NCBI GenBank assembly: GCA_900557045.1
Contig: USQY01000024.1
Span: 1 to 22,399 of the forward strand
From: an uncultured Clostridium sp.
Lineage (GTDB): Bacteria > Bacillota > Clostridia > TANB77 > CAG-508
Length of the DNA stretch: 22,399 nt
Direction: 5' to 3'
Positions 7,537 through 15,120 of this stretch are shown in pieces (within the stretch, counting starts at the first letter, position 1; every line of letters starts with the position of its first letter). Under the pieces are notes generated by a model that was given only the letters and a program-made list of their open reading frames with translations, was not told the origin of the DNA and ran no database searches. A program made the translations under genes and the position numbers.

Positions 7537-9084
7537 TTATCCTCCCATTTTAAACAATTTTATTTTTCTATCTTTTTTATTTGATATTTCCTCATCAAAT
7601 GGTATATCAAAATATTCTGTATAATCTAACATATTTTCATCATAATAATTTACTTTTATTTTATTATTTTCTATAAAACTAATTTTTACTATAAGATTAT
7701 CTAGTTTAATAATTTTTGTTTTAAATATATATTTTAAAATTTCATAATTTAATTTTTTTGTTTTAAATCCTATATCTATAATTTTGTATTCTAACATTTT
7801 ATATATTAATTCTTCTATATTTTTTTCAAATGCTAGTTTTATTTTTTCCTGTTCTATAACACTCTTATCTTTTTTATATGGAACATTTGAATAATATCTA
7901 AGCTCTGTTGCTATATTATATAAATCCTTTTTATTTTCTGTGTTCATAATTTTCAATTTAATACATTCTAAAAATATAATTTGTAATTTTATTAGTTTAT
8001 TTTGTATATTTACCTTTTCTTGTTCTTCTTTTATTAAATTATACAAACTTAATACTTTTCTATAGTCCTCTTGATTTTTTAAATACTCTTTTGGACTTAA
8101 TAATCTATTATTATTTTCAATCTGTTTTAGTAAATCTTTTCTTTGTTTTTCCAAATCACTAACAAAATCACTTATTGAAAAATAGTCATTTTCTTGTGAC
8201 TTTAAAATTTTTTCAAATTCTTTTCTTATCAGATTTATATCATTTAAAATAATATCTATTCTTTGTATTTGTTTAATTAATATTGTATTATTTTTTGTTT
8301 TTTCATCTATGTATTCTTTTCTATTGTTAAGCATATTAATTTTGTTTATAATACTCTTTTTAAATTTTAAGCAGTTATTATGGTTTTCCATAGAATCATT
8401 ATTATATAACAGAATACATAATTGAAATAAACACTCTAAAAAATCATATCCACTTTCTGCTAGTTTTTCCATTTTTATTTTGTTTTTTAATAAATTTATT
8501 ATATTAGCTTTATTAATAATTTCATTTGTAAAATCATTTCCAAATAAAATTAATAAATCTTGAAAAATTAAATTACATTCTATATTTTTTGTATTATTAA
8601 TTTCAACATTCCAAGACCACCCATTAAAGTCTCTAATTGGTTCTATTGAATTAATTGTTTTTCCCTTATTTAATAAAAAATTAATACACTTATTTGTAAA
8701 ATCATCTGCTTTTATGTTTTTTTCTTCATTTAATTCATGTACAGCATATAATAAAATATTTTCATTTGGAAAACATTTTATTTCTCCTTTTTCTTTATTT
8801 ATTGCATACCTATTTGCTTTTGTACATTCTTGCGGTGACAGAATTTGAATTTTATTACATTTATCTTTTATTATATTTATATATTCATCCAAATATTTAT
8901 TTTTTGGATAACATTCCTTTTTTACAATCATATAATCTATATAAAAATTATCTAATTTATAAAAAATACTAAGAAGGAGACTTTTAGCCTCCTCATCAAA
9001 TTGTTTATTTTCTAGAATTGATTCTAACTCATTTTTATAATCTTTTATACTTAATTTAGCTAATATTTTTTCTTTTTCACCCAA
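7537..9084 (-). CDS. Unidentified 515-aa helical, coiled-coil protein of the ftsK unit
   Basis: I do not recognise this family. The protein is soluble, with no signal peptide or membrane helix, and very rich in Lys, Ile, Asn and Glu. It looks almost entirely helical, with long coiled-coil-prone stretches at about 250-380 (RIDIILNDINLIRKEFEKIL, SDLEKQRKDLLKQIENNNR, LIKEEQEKVNIQNKLIKL). A more compact, mixed N-terminal part contains FNGWSWNVEIN near 148-160. The C-terminal 70 residues look strand-rich (LDNLIVKISFIENNKIKVNYY). The start is a TTG at 9084 with AAAGGAG at normal spacing; no better ATG exists. It lies 23 bases after ftsK and 6 bases before the RNase gene, so all three are probably co-transcribed. 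A scaffold or adaptor role is possible but unsupported. Confidence 0.8.
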   Translation of the reverse strand: MGEKEKILAKLSIKDYKNELESILENKQFDEEAKSLLLSIFYKLDNFYIDYMIVKKECYPKNKYLDEYINIIKDKCNKIQILSPQECTKANRYAINKEKGEIKCFPNENILLYAVHELNEEKNIKADDFTNKCINFLLNKGKTINSIEPIRDFNGWSWNVEINNTKNIECNLIFQDLLILFGNDFTNEIINKANIINLLKNKIKMEKLAESGYDFLECLFQLCILLYNNDSMENHNNCLKFKKSIINKINMLNNRKEYIDEKTKNNTILIKQIQRIDIILNDINLIRKEFEKILKSQENDYFSISDFVSDLEKQRKDLLKQIENNNRLLSPKEYLKNQEDYRKVLSLYNLIKEEQEKVNIQNKLIKLQIIFLECIKLKIMNTENKKDLYNIATELRYYSNVPYKKDKSVIEQEKIKLAFEKNIEELIYKMLEYKIIDIGFKTKKLNYEILKYIFKTKIIKLDNLIVKISFIENNKIKVNYYDENMLDYTEYFDIPFDEEISNKKDRKIKLFKMGG

Positions 9085-9107
9085 TGTGTAACTCTCCTTT
9101 TAATATC

Positions 9108-11465
9108 CTATTCATTTGTTTTTGAAGATGTAGACATTTTTAGTTCATTTAATTTTTCAGGTGTCATCAATACTTGTCTTGGCTTACTTCCTTGATAACA
9201 CGAAATAACTCCTCTTTCTTCTAGTTGATCTATTATTCTTCCTGCTCTTGCATAACCCACTTTAAATTTTCTTTGAATAAAAGAAGTTGAAGCTTGACCA
9301 GTTTCTACAACTACATCCATTGCTTCCATTAAAAATGGATCAGTATCATCGCCATCTGTTTCTTCTAATTCTTTATCTGATTTATTATTATTTTCTATAC
9401 TTTCAAGTATTGCTTCACTATAATTTGCAGTTCCATTTGCTTTAACAAATCCAACAATTTTTTCAACTTCATCATCAGATACAAAAGCACCTTGAATTCT
9501 TGTTGGTTTTGATGAACCTGCTGGAGAGAATAACATGTCTCCTTTTCCTAATAATTTTTCCGCTCCTACCATATCTAAAATTGTTCTTGAATCTACTTGT
9601 GATGAAACGGCAAATGCTATTCTTGACGGTACATTAGCTTTAATTAAACCTGTTATTACATCAACAGAAGGTCTTTGTGTTGCTATAACTAAATGCATTC
9701 CTGCTGCTCTTGCTTTTTGTGCTAATCTACAAATAGCATCTTCAACATCTTTTGCAGCAACCATCATTAAATCTGCAAGCTCATCTATAATTATTACAAT
9801 TTGAGGTAAATTTCCTCCTTCACCTTCTTTTTCCATTGCAACATTATATCCTTTTAAATCCCTTACTCCTTTAGACGCAAATTTATTGTATCTATCATCC
9901 ATTTCTTGAACTGCCCATGCAAGTGCACCTGCAGCTTTTCTTGGATCTGTTACCACTGGAATTAAAAGATGTGGTATTCCATTATATACAGAAAGCTCAA
10001 CCACTTTTGGGTCAACCATTACTAATTTTACTTCACTTGGTTTTGCATTATAAATAATACTTGTTATTATTGTATTTATACATACACTTTTTCCTGAGCC
10101 TGTTGAACCTGCGATTAAAACATGTGGCATTTTGGCAATATCTGCTATAACAACTTGTCCTGCAACATCTTTTCCAAGTGCTACACTTAATTTAGATTTG
10201 TTATTTTCAAATTCTTCAGTTTCAATAACATCTCTTAAATGAACAGATTCTTTTTCTTTATTTGGTACTTCAATTCCTACTGCTTGTTTTCCTGGGATTG
10301 GAGCTTCAATTCTTATAGTTTCAGCAGCTAAATTTAAAGCAATATCATCAGCAAGATTTGCTATTTTACTTACTCTAACACCTTCTGCTGGTTTTAATTC
10401 ATATCTTGTTATAGCAGGTCCTACAGAAACATTTTCAACTTTTGCTGATACACCAAAACTATATAATGTTTTCTGTAATTTAGCTGCAGTGTCTGTTAAA
10501 GCTCGTGCACCAGTTTTAGTTGCTTTTTTTACATTTTTACTTAGCAAATTAATTGGCGGATATTCATAATGCTCATCTTCAACAGCAACAGCATGTTCTA
10601 ATTGTAATACCTCTTTTTTATTCTCTTGTTTTTTCTCTTCTTCTTGTTTAAATAAATTTCCTTCTATATATTCTGGATCATCTTTTAATTCATGGCTTGA
10701 TTGTTTTTTCATACCTAAAGGTACTATATCATTGGATTCATGTTTATATTTTCTAAAATTTGAATCTTCTCCATCTAAGTTAATTTGTAATTGGCTAACT
10801 TCTAAAGCTTGTTTTCGTTTTTCTTCTTTTTCTCTTAATTTTCTTTCTTTTTTAGATTGTGCAACTTCTTTTTGCTTGCACTCTTCATTTTTTTCTTCTA
10901 TTCGCTTTTTCTTTTCCTCTTTCATTTGTCCAATTAAGTCTGCAATAAATTCTGTTGGTTTAAATCCAAACATGAAAACCATAAAAATTAAAGTTAATCC
11001 AATTGCTAAAATTATTGTTCCAGGTATTCCTAATAATTTTATTAATGGAAGCGCTATAATTGCACCAATTACACCTCCACCTTTATTCATAGTTCCTAAA
11101 TAATATGCCTTTTCTGAAATATTTTGAAATCCAACAGTCATATCTAATGCTTTAGGTACTGCAATTTCATATATGCTCATAATAGTACAAATACAGCATA
11201 TTATTATTCCGTACTGTAACAATTTAGAAACTATATAATCTTTATCATCATGTATTAAATTGATTGCAACCACCAAAATTCCAATTGGAATCACATATTT
11301 TACAAGTCCAAATATACCACCTAAGAAATCACTTAATAGTTGTCCTATACTTCCTGACTTAAAATATATTAATACACCACTTAAAATTCCTGCAACAATT
11401 AAAATAACAACTGCAGCATCTATATTAATTTTCTTTGACTGCTTTTTCTTTTTTCTTTTTGCCAA
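9108..11465 (-). CDS. ftsK: FtsK/SpoIIIE-family DNA translocase
   Basis: Septum-anchored ATPase that pumps chromosomal DNA through the closing division or sporulation septum. The 785-aa protein has four or five membrane helices between 15 and 170, a charged linker (180-300), the alpha/beta RecA-like motor (about 335-690) with Walker A GSTGSGKS at 453-460 and Walker B VIIIDE at 557-562, and the gamma winged-helix DNA-reading domain (708-770; SFIQRKFKVGYARAGRIIDQ). The open frame extends to 11564, but the start is placed at the TTG at 11465: AGGAGG lies 7 bases upstream, the protein then begins (M)AKRKKKKQ, and the upstream codons fall inside two hairpins. Whether it serves vegetative division or sporulation cannot be told from the window alone. 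It heads a unit with the 515-aa protein and the beta-CASP RNase. Confidence 0.95.
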   Translation of the reverse strand: MAKRKKKKQSKKINIDAAVVILIVAGILSGVLIYFKSGSIGQLLSDFLGGIFGLVKYVIPIGILVVAINLIHDDKDYIVSKLLQYGIIICCICTIMSIYEIAVPKALDMTVGFQNISEKAYYLGTMNKGGGVIGAIIALPLIKLLGIPGTIILAIGLTLIFMVFMFGFKPTEFIADLIGQMKEEKKKRIEEKNEECKQKEVAQSKKERKLREKEEKRKQALEVSQLQINLDGEDSNFRKYKHESNDIVPLGMKKQSSHELKDDPEYIEGNLFKQEEEKKQENKKEVLQLEHAVAVEDEHYEYPPINLLSKNVKKATKTGARALTDTAAKLQKTLYSFGVSAKVENVSVGPAITRYELKPAEGVRVSKIANLADDIALNLAAETIRIEAPIPGKQAVGIEVPNKEKESVHLRDVIETEEFENNKSKLSVALGKDVAGQVVIADIAKMPHVLIAGSTGSGKSVCINTIITSIIYNAKPSEVKLVMVDPKVVELSVYNGIPHLLIPVVTDPRKAAGALAWAVQEMDDRYNKFASKGVRDLKGYNVAMEKEGEGGNLPQIVIIIDELADLMMVAAKDVEDAICRLAQKARAAGMHLVIATQRPSVDVITGLIKANVPSRIAFAVSSQVDSRTILDMVGAEKLLGKGDMLFSPAGSSKPTRIQGAFVSDDEVEKIVGFVKANGTANYSEAILESIENNNKSDKELEETDGDDTDPFLMEAMDVVVETGQASTSFIQRKFKVGYARAGRIIDQLEERGVISCYQGSKPRQVLMTPEKLNELKMSTSSKTNE

Positions 11466-11482
11466 CTCTATTCCTCCTGTTC

Positions 11483-11522
11483 TTTTTGTATTCATAAGCG
11501 CATACCAAAATGAATACAAAAA
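11483..11522. repeat. 13-bp perfect inverted repeat just upstream of the ftsK ribosome binding site
   Basis: TTTTTGTATTCAT (11483-11495) is exactly complementary to ATGAATACAAAAA (11510-11522) around a 14-base loop. In ftsK mRNA orientation the stem ends only a few bases before the AGGAGG site. A -35/-10 pair (TTGTAT, 17 bases, TATGAA) is embedded in it, so it may be an operator, a leader hairpin or part of a mobile repeat. Confidence 0.75.
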
Positions 11523-11568
11523 CAAAACAGTGGAAAAAAGAACCGTCCCCGTTTCCACTTCCACTGTT
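11512..11568 (-). terminator. Terminator hairpin with REP-like GAACCGTCCCC motif
   Basis: AACAGTGGAA (11526-11535) and TTCCACTGTT (11559-11568) form a perfect 10-bp stem that begins in the TAA stop of the upstream gene. On the minus strand it is followed by TTGTTTTTG, as expected of a terminator. The loop contains GAACCGTCCCC (plus strand), a G+C-rich island in AT-rich DNA and a motif I associate with dispersed palindromic repeats in Clostridia. Confidence 0.65.
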
Positions 11569-12005
11569 TATTTAAGTTCTTTTCTATTGTTTTGAATAAT
11601 TTTTAATGCATCTTCTAACGAAACTTCTAATCCAGCTAAAATATTATCAGCATAATCTTTAGTTCCTTTTGAAATCTCTCTAGACATTTCATTTGCAGTT
11701 TCAATAATTTCAGCTTTTTTCTCATATGCCTTTTTAGTAATTTCGTTTTCATTAATCATTGAAATTATTCTGTTTTCAGCTTCTTTAACTATATCATCAG
11801 CTTCTTTTTGTGCTTCTACTAAAATACGTTGTCTTTCTTCTTTAATCCATTTAGCTTGTTTCAGTTCATCTGGTAGTTTAAGTCTAATTTCTTTTATTAT
11901 TTCTAAAATTTCTTCTTTGTCAACAATACTTTTACCAGAAAAAGGTACTGTTTTACAGTTTTCTAATATGTCTTCTAATTCTTCTAATAATGTAAATATT
12001 TCCAT
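11568..12005 (-). CDS. Coiled-coil protein, 145 aa, following rsmD (conserved-type hypothetical)
   Basis: A small, soluble, almost entirely helical protein. After a short N-terminal helix (MEIFTLLEELEDILENC) and a conserved-looking loop (FSGKSIVDKEEILEII), residues 45-140 are a long Ala/Glu/Lys-rich coiled coil (EAQKEADDIVKEAENRI). Proteins of this type next to rsmD in clostridia are often labelled 'ATPase' or V-type ATPase subunit H-like on coiled-coil similarity only; no nucleotide-binding motif is visible, so that label should not be trusted. The helix style resembles DivIVA-like proteins, and a divIVA gene lies one unit upstream. The ATG at 12005 has AAAGGGG in front of it and lies 13 bases after rsmD; a hairpin terminator starts in its stop codon, so it closes the rsmD unit. 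Confidence 0.85.
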   Translation of the reverse strand: MEIFTLLEELEDILENCKTVPFSGKSIVDKEEILEIIKEIRLKLPDELKQAKWIKEERQRILVEAQKEADDIVKEAENRIISMINENEITKKAYEKKAEIIETANEMSREISKGTKDYADNILAGLEVSLEDALKIIQNNRKELK

Positions 12006-12018
12006 TGTTTAGCCCCTT

Positions 12019-12570
12019 TCACTTCAAAAATATGAGATGTGCTCTACCATATTTTCGACAATCATAAATTTGTATATCTAATTTTTTTAAGTTTTTTATT
12101 TCTCTTTCCAATTCATCTGTTTCAACTATTATAATGCCTTCATTTTTTAGTAATTTCAAAGACAATATCATTTCTACTGAATTAACAGCAATATCATCCC
12201 TATATGGCGGATCTATATAAACTATATCAAACACTATATTTTTATTTCTAAAATCTAATAAGCATTTTTTGTAATCTTTGTTTACTACTACAGCATCTTT
12301 TTGTAATTTAGTTTTTTCTAGATTCTGATATATCATACTTATTGCTTTATATGATATGTCACACATATAAGCTTTTTTACATCCTCGGCTTAAAAATTCA
12401 ATGCCTATTGAACCACTACCTGAAAACAAGTCTAAAACAACCGCATCTTCTATGTTGTTTTGTACTATATTAAATAAAGATTCTTTTACTCTATCTAATG
12501 TTGGTCTAGTTGTAATTTCTTCAATTGAATTTAACTTTGTCCCTCTTGCAGTTCCACTAATTACCCTCAT
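12019..12570 (-). CDS. rsmD: RsmD, 16S rRNA (guanine-N2)-methyltransferase
   Basis: Methylates G966 (E. coli numbering) of 16S rRNA in the assembling small subunit, using S-adenosylmethionine. At 183 aa it is full length. It opens with the family signature MRVISGTARGTKL and RPTLDRVKESLFNI (22-35), the SAM-binding loop LDLFSGSGSIG is at 46-56, and the amino-methyltransferase catalytic motif DPPY at 120-123. The ATG at 12570 has AGAGGT about 5 bases upstream and sits some 22 bases after the predicted transcription start of a near-consensus promoter. In many Firmicutes rsmD is followed by coaD; here a coiled-coil gene takes that position. The TGA stop shows that TGA is not read as Trp in this organism. 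Confidence 0.95.
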   Translation of the reverse strand: MRVISGTARGTKLNSIEEITTRPTLDRVKESLFNIVQNNIEDAVVLDLFSGSGSIGIEFLSRGCKKAYMCDISYKAISMIYQNLEKTKLQKDAVVVNKDYKKCLLDFRNKNIVFDIVYIDPPYRDDIAVNSVEMILSLKLLKNEGIIIVETDELEREIKNLKKLDIQIYDCRKYGRAHLIFLK

Positions 12571-12598
12571 AATAACCTCTTATCTAATACATATATAT

Positions 12599-12627
12599 TT
12601 TATATTATGTTTTTTTGAATATGTCAA
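12599..12627 (-). promoter_or_regulatory. rsmD promoter (near-consensus sigma-A)
   Basis: On the minus strand the perfect -35 TTGACA (12622-12627) and -10 TATAAA (12599-12604) are separated by exactly 17 bases. The -35 is preceded by AGTA, the same context as at the sepF promoter. Confidence 0.85.
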
Positions 12628-12642
12628 TACTATTCACACAAA

Positions 12643-12681
12643 TGTAACATACTCTTAATATTTTTGTAACATTTTTGCAAT
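12643..12681. promoter_or_regulatory. Four phased TGTAAC-like hexamers upstream of the rsmD promoter
   Basis: On the plus strand hexamers start every 11 bases: TGTAAC (12643), CTTAAT (12654), TGTAAC (12665), TGCAAT (12676). The array begins 15 bases from the -35 box. The pattern fits the TGTWAH-N5-TGTWAH direct repeat known for the regulator WalR, and the same array stands before sepF. Confidence 0.55.
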
Positions 12682-12698
12682 ACAGAAATCGTTTTACA

Positions 12699-12730
12699 TA
12701 AAAAAAGAAAAAGAGAAGCATCCCTATTTC
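12699..12730 (-). terminator. Probable terminator after divIVA
   Basis: On the minus strand AGGGA-TGCT-TCTCT forms a short stem (12712-12725), extended by A-T pairs beyond one mismatch, and is followed by a strong T-tract (TTTTTCTTTTTTT). The stem is modest but the position, about 20 bases after the divIVA stop, is right. Confidence 0.5.
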
Positions 12731-12747
12731 CCATTTTTTCATATGTT

Positions 12748-13200
12748 TTAATTATCTTTTTTCATATCTTTTATTAGTTCTAATTGTGATATTAAAAGAG
12801 ATTCCATTTTTGCCTTATATATATCAAATTGTTTTTCCATTTCATCAATTTCTCTTTTTTTCAAAACTATAGATTGATTTAGTGAGTCTAAAGATTGTTT
12901 AGCTGAACCTTCTGCTTCTTTAATTATTTGTTCTGCTTGTTGTTTTGCAGTATTTTTAACTTCATCAGCAGCAGACTGTGCTATAACTAATGTATTTTGA
13001 AGTGTGCTTTCTATTGTTTTATAATGAACAAGATCTTGTTCTAATTGAGCTATTTTTCTATCTTTTTCAGAAATATCTCTACACTTTTGTTCATAATCAG
13101 CAGTAAGTTGATCCAAAAAATCATCTACTTCTTCTACATCATATCCGTTAACCATTTTTCTGGAAAATTTTTTGTTTTCTATATCTAGTGGTGTAATCAT
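12748..13200 (-). CDS. divIVA: DivIVA-domain cell division/polarity protein
   Basis: Membrane-curvature-sensing coiled-coil protein that collects at septa and poles and recruits division or sporulation partners. The 150-aa protein starts with the diagnostic DivIVA membrane-binding segment (MITPLDIENKKFSRKMVNGY, then DVEEVDDFLDQL) and continues as a coiled coil to about residue 140. The frame contains a TTG two codons upstream (13206), but that codon is only 2 bases from the GGAGGG site, while the ATG at 13200 is 8 bases away and gives the family-typical start. It is a short version compared with Bacillus DivIVA (164 aa). It follows sepF by 27 bases, the usual ylm-type cluster, with the intervening yggT and ylmH genes missing here. 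Confidence 0.95.
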   Translation of the reverse strand: MITPLDIENKKFSRKMVNGYDVEEVDDFLDQLTADYEQKCRDISEKDRKIAQLEQDLVHYKTIESTLQNTLVIAQSAADEVKNTAKQQAEQIIKEAEGSAKQSLDSLNQSIVLKKREIDEMEKQFDIYKAKMESLLISQLELIKDMKKDN

Positions 13201-13227
13201 ATACAATTCCCTCCATCTTTTTTATGA

Positions 13228-13707
13228 TTAATCATTCAAATTATTATTTTTTAACCAAGAAACAGAAAGTTTATTTTTTATTTCTTCTCTTGCCATTTCA
13301 TTTGTAATATCATAATTATAAGGTGCAATTAAAAATATAGAATTTGAAACTTTTTGCATATGTCCATCTAGAGCATGTACAGCCCCACTTATAACATCTA
13401 TTATTCTTCTTGCAATATCTTTATTAACATATTCCAAATTTACTATAACAGATTTTTTCTCTTTTAGTAAATCACATATGCTTTCTGATTGTTCGAATGA
13501 TGTTGGTTGAGATATTACCATTTTTATTTGTTGAACTTGTGGCATATTTACAACTTTAGTATTGCGTTTTCCCCAAATTCTTTTTTCTTCTACTTCTTCA
13601 TTTTCTGGTTCGTACTCTTCCATTTCATATTCATTTTCATCTTCTGTATCTGCTGCTGGGTCTACTCCAAATAAATCCCAAACCTTATTCATTATTGCTC
13701 CTGACAT
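13228..13707 (-). CDS. sepF: SepF, FtsZ-associated cell division protein
   Basis: SepF tethers FtsZ filaments to the membrane and polymerises into rings at the septum. The 159-aa protein has an N-terminal amphipathic segment (MNKVWDLFGVD) as expected for the membrane anchor, an acidic linker (about 20-45, many Glu), and the C-terminal SepF domain: TKVVNMPQ, MVISQPTSFEQSESICDLLK, SVIVNLEYVNKDIARRIIDVISGAVHALDG and SNSIFLIAPYNYDI. The frame is open to 13740, but the ATG at 13707 is chosen because AGGAGGT lies 8 bases upstream and the earlier ATG has no ribosome binding site. A further ATG five codons later (MNKVWD) is a possible alternative. It is the first gene of a sepF-divIVA unit driven by a good promoter at 13756-13784. 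Confidence 0.95.
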   Translation of the reverse strand: MSGAIMNKVWDLFGVDPAADTEDENEYEMEEYEPENEEVEEKRIWGKRNTKVVNMPQVQQIKMVISQPTSFEQSESICDLLKEKKSVIVNLEYVNKDIARRIIDVISGAVHALDGHMQKVSNSIFLIAPYNYDITNEMAREEIKNKLSVSWLKNNNLND

Positions 13708-13755
13708 AATATTATACCTCCTAAATAAATTACTCCTCATTTGTTAGCTACTACT

Positions 13756-13784
13756 AGTATCTATCTTTTTTTCTTTAATGTCAA
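13756..13784 (-). promoter_or_regulatory. sepF-divIVA promoter (sigma-A type)
   Basis: On the minus strand the perfect -35 TTGACA (13779-13784) and -10 GATACT (13756-13761) are 17 bases apart. The -10 matches the consensus at four of six positions, so activation from the upstream array would make sense. The leader is about 40 bases. Confidence 0.75.
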
Positions 13785-13798
13785 TACTTTTTAGGCTT

Positions 13799-13837
13799 TG
13801 TAATAAAAAATTAATATTTTTGTAATATTTTTGTAAT
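13799..13837. promoter_or_regulatory. Four phased TGTAAT hexamers upstream of the sepF promoter
   Basis: On the plus strand TGTAAT occurs at 13799, 13821 and 13832, with a degenerate copy ATTAAT at 13810, all exactly 11 bases apart. The array begins 14 bases from the -35 box. TGTAAT-N5-TGTAAT matches the WalR-type direct-repeat box. Confidence 0.6.
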
Positions 13838-13851
13838 ATTGTTTTATTTTT

Positions 13852-15120
13852 CTATTTATTTTTAATTATAATTTCATCATACGCACTTATTGATTTTTTA
13901 TTATTTATATTAGTTACATCATATCCTGCTTCTTCAAGTTCTTCAGTTGAATAATTTGCCACTATTGCATAGTTATCATTTTGTCTTAATACTTTTACTA
14001 ATACTTTTTCTTCATATCCTGCTCTATTCCTTATAATATAAGCAAAATCCCCTTCATAATGTAATGCTGAATTAGGAATTTTCATTCCAGAATCACTCCA
14101 CCAAATAATATCAAATGTAATTTTTCTATGATTTGTCAATTTTTCTACTGATTGTGATATTTCAAACACTAATAACGCTTCATTATCACTTTCATTTGAC
14201 TTATACACAATTTCAGCAGGTATTTCTTCTGATGTAGGTAATCTAATTTTTAGTTTATCGCCAACCTTAGAATTCAGTGCTTCATTTGTTTTAGATAAAC
14301 AAGTAATGTAACACTTAAAATTATTTATTATTTTAGCATTTGCACCATTAGATGCAATGATTTGGCTAGTTTTCAAATTAAGTGAGTTTAAAAAATTTTT
14401 ATTTAAATATGTAAAATCTCCCACTGTTAAAACATTTTCCAAATTATCAATCCTATACGATATTATTCCACTATCAGTAGCATATACATATTTTGAGTTT
14501 GAATTTAATTGATTTTCATATGCTGTTCTTTGTTGAATAAGCTGTTTTACATATGAACCAGTAGGTGTTAAATCTCCTGCTATTTTTGCCTTTTTAGTTA
14601 TTGCATTATTTATTTCCTTTTTATATTGTTGAATTTCATGAACATCTGTACTTTCATACACATTTCCAAATTTAGTTTCTATTTGATTTTCTAATAACTT
14701 TATATCTGTTGAAAACAAAGTGCTTTCGTTTTGTAAAGCCTCTTGAATTTGAACATCTAACTGTTTTATTTTATCATTTATTTCATTTTCGTTTCCTAAT
14801 GAATATCTATATATCGCTTCACCATTTGCCACTTTTTTCCCTTCAGACTTTAATTGGATAATTTTTCCTGCTACCTGACTATTTTCAATTACTTTTTCAT
14901 CTCTTAATATATATCCTGTTGATGATTCTTCCTTATATATTTTTCCTTGTTCTACAATAAAATTATCTGTTGGGTTGATTAATAATTTTATTAATACATA
15001 TATACAGTATACTAAAAAAACACATGCTAAACCTATAGCAATAATTGTTTTTTTGCCATTTAAAGGTTTCTTTTTTATATCATATACCATATCATCTATA
15101 TTTTTACTTTTCTTCACCAT
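13852..15120 (-). CDS. HlyD-like membrane-anchored protein (barrel-sandwich hybrid fold)
   Basis: 422 aa. A basic cytoplasmic N-terminus is followed by one membrane helix at about 25-48, so the bulk lies outside the membrane. The layout is that of membrane-fusion/adaptor proteins: a first lipoyl-like half (GYILRDEKVIENSQVAGKII, then KVANGEAIYRY; about 68-108), a coiled-coil hairpin (110-215), the second half (YATDSGIISYRIDNLENVLTVGD), and beta-rich C-terminal domains (KVGDKLKIRLPTSEEIPAEI). No transporter partner is present nearby, so a role in efflux is not supported; related proteins in clostridia lie beside the sepF/ylm division cluster, as here. It overlaps the end of miaA by 17 bases. 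AAGGGAG lies 3 bases before the ATG at 15120 and 6 bases before a GTG that follows directly, so initiation at either codon is possible. Confidence 0.82.
   Translation of the reverse strand: MVKKSKNIDDMVYDIKKKPLNGKKTIIAIGLACVFLVYCIYVLIKLLINPTDNFIVEQGKIYKEESSTGYILRDEKVIENSQVAGKIIQLKSEGKKVANGEAIYRYSLGNENEINDKIKQLDVQIQEALQNESTLFSTDIKLLENQIETKFGNVYESTDVHEIQQYKKEINNAITKKAKIAGDLTPTGSYVKQLIQQRTAYENQLNSNSKYVYATDSGIISYRIDNLENVLTVGDFTYLNKNFLNSLNLKTSQIIASNGANAKIINNFKCYITCLSKTNEALNSKVGDKLKIRLPTSEEIPAEIVYKSNESDNEALLVFEISQSVEKLTNHRKITFDIIWWSDSGMKIPNSALHYEGDFAYIIRNRAGYEEKVLVKVLRQNDNYAIVANYSTEELEEAGYDVTNINNKKSISAYDEIIIKNK

Noticed and set aside
10732..11103. Long plus-strand open frame opposite ftsK
   Set aside because: Shadow of the conserved FtsK membrane region and linker; no ribosome binding site and no recognisable protein.
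11466..11564. N-terminal extension of FtsK (MEVETGTVLF...)
   Set aside because: These codons are the reading of the two hairpins, and a TTG with AGGAGG at the right distance gives a standard N-terminus.
11568..12005. Labelling the 145-aa protein as a V-type ATPase subunit
   Set aside because: The resemblance rests on coiled-coil composition only; no ATPase subunits or nucleotide-binding motifs are present.
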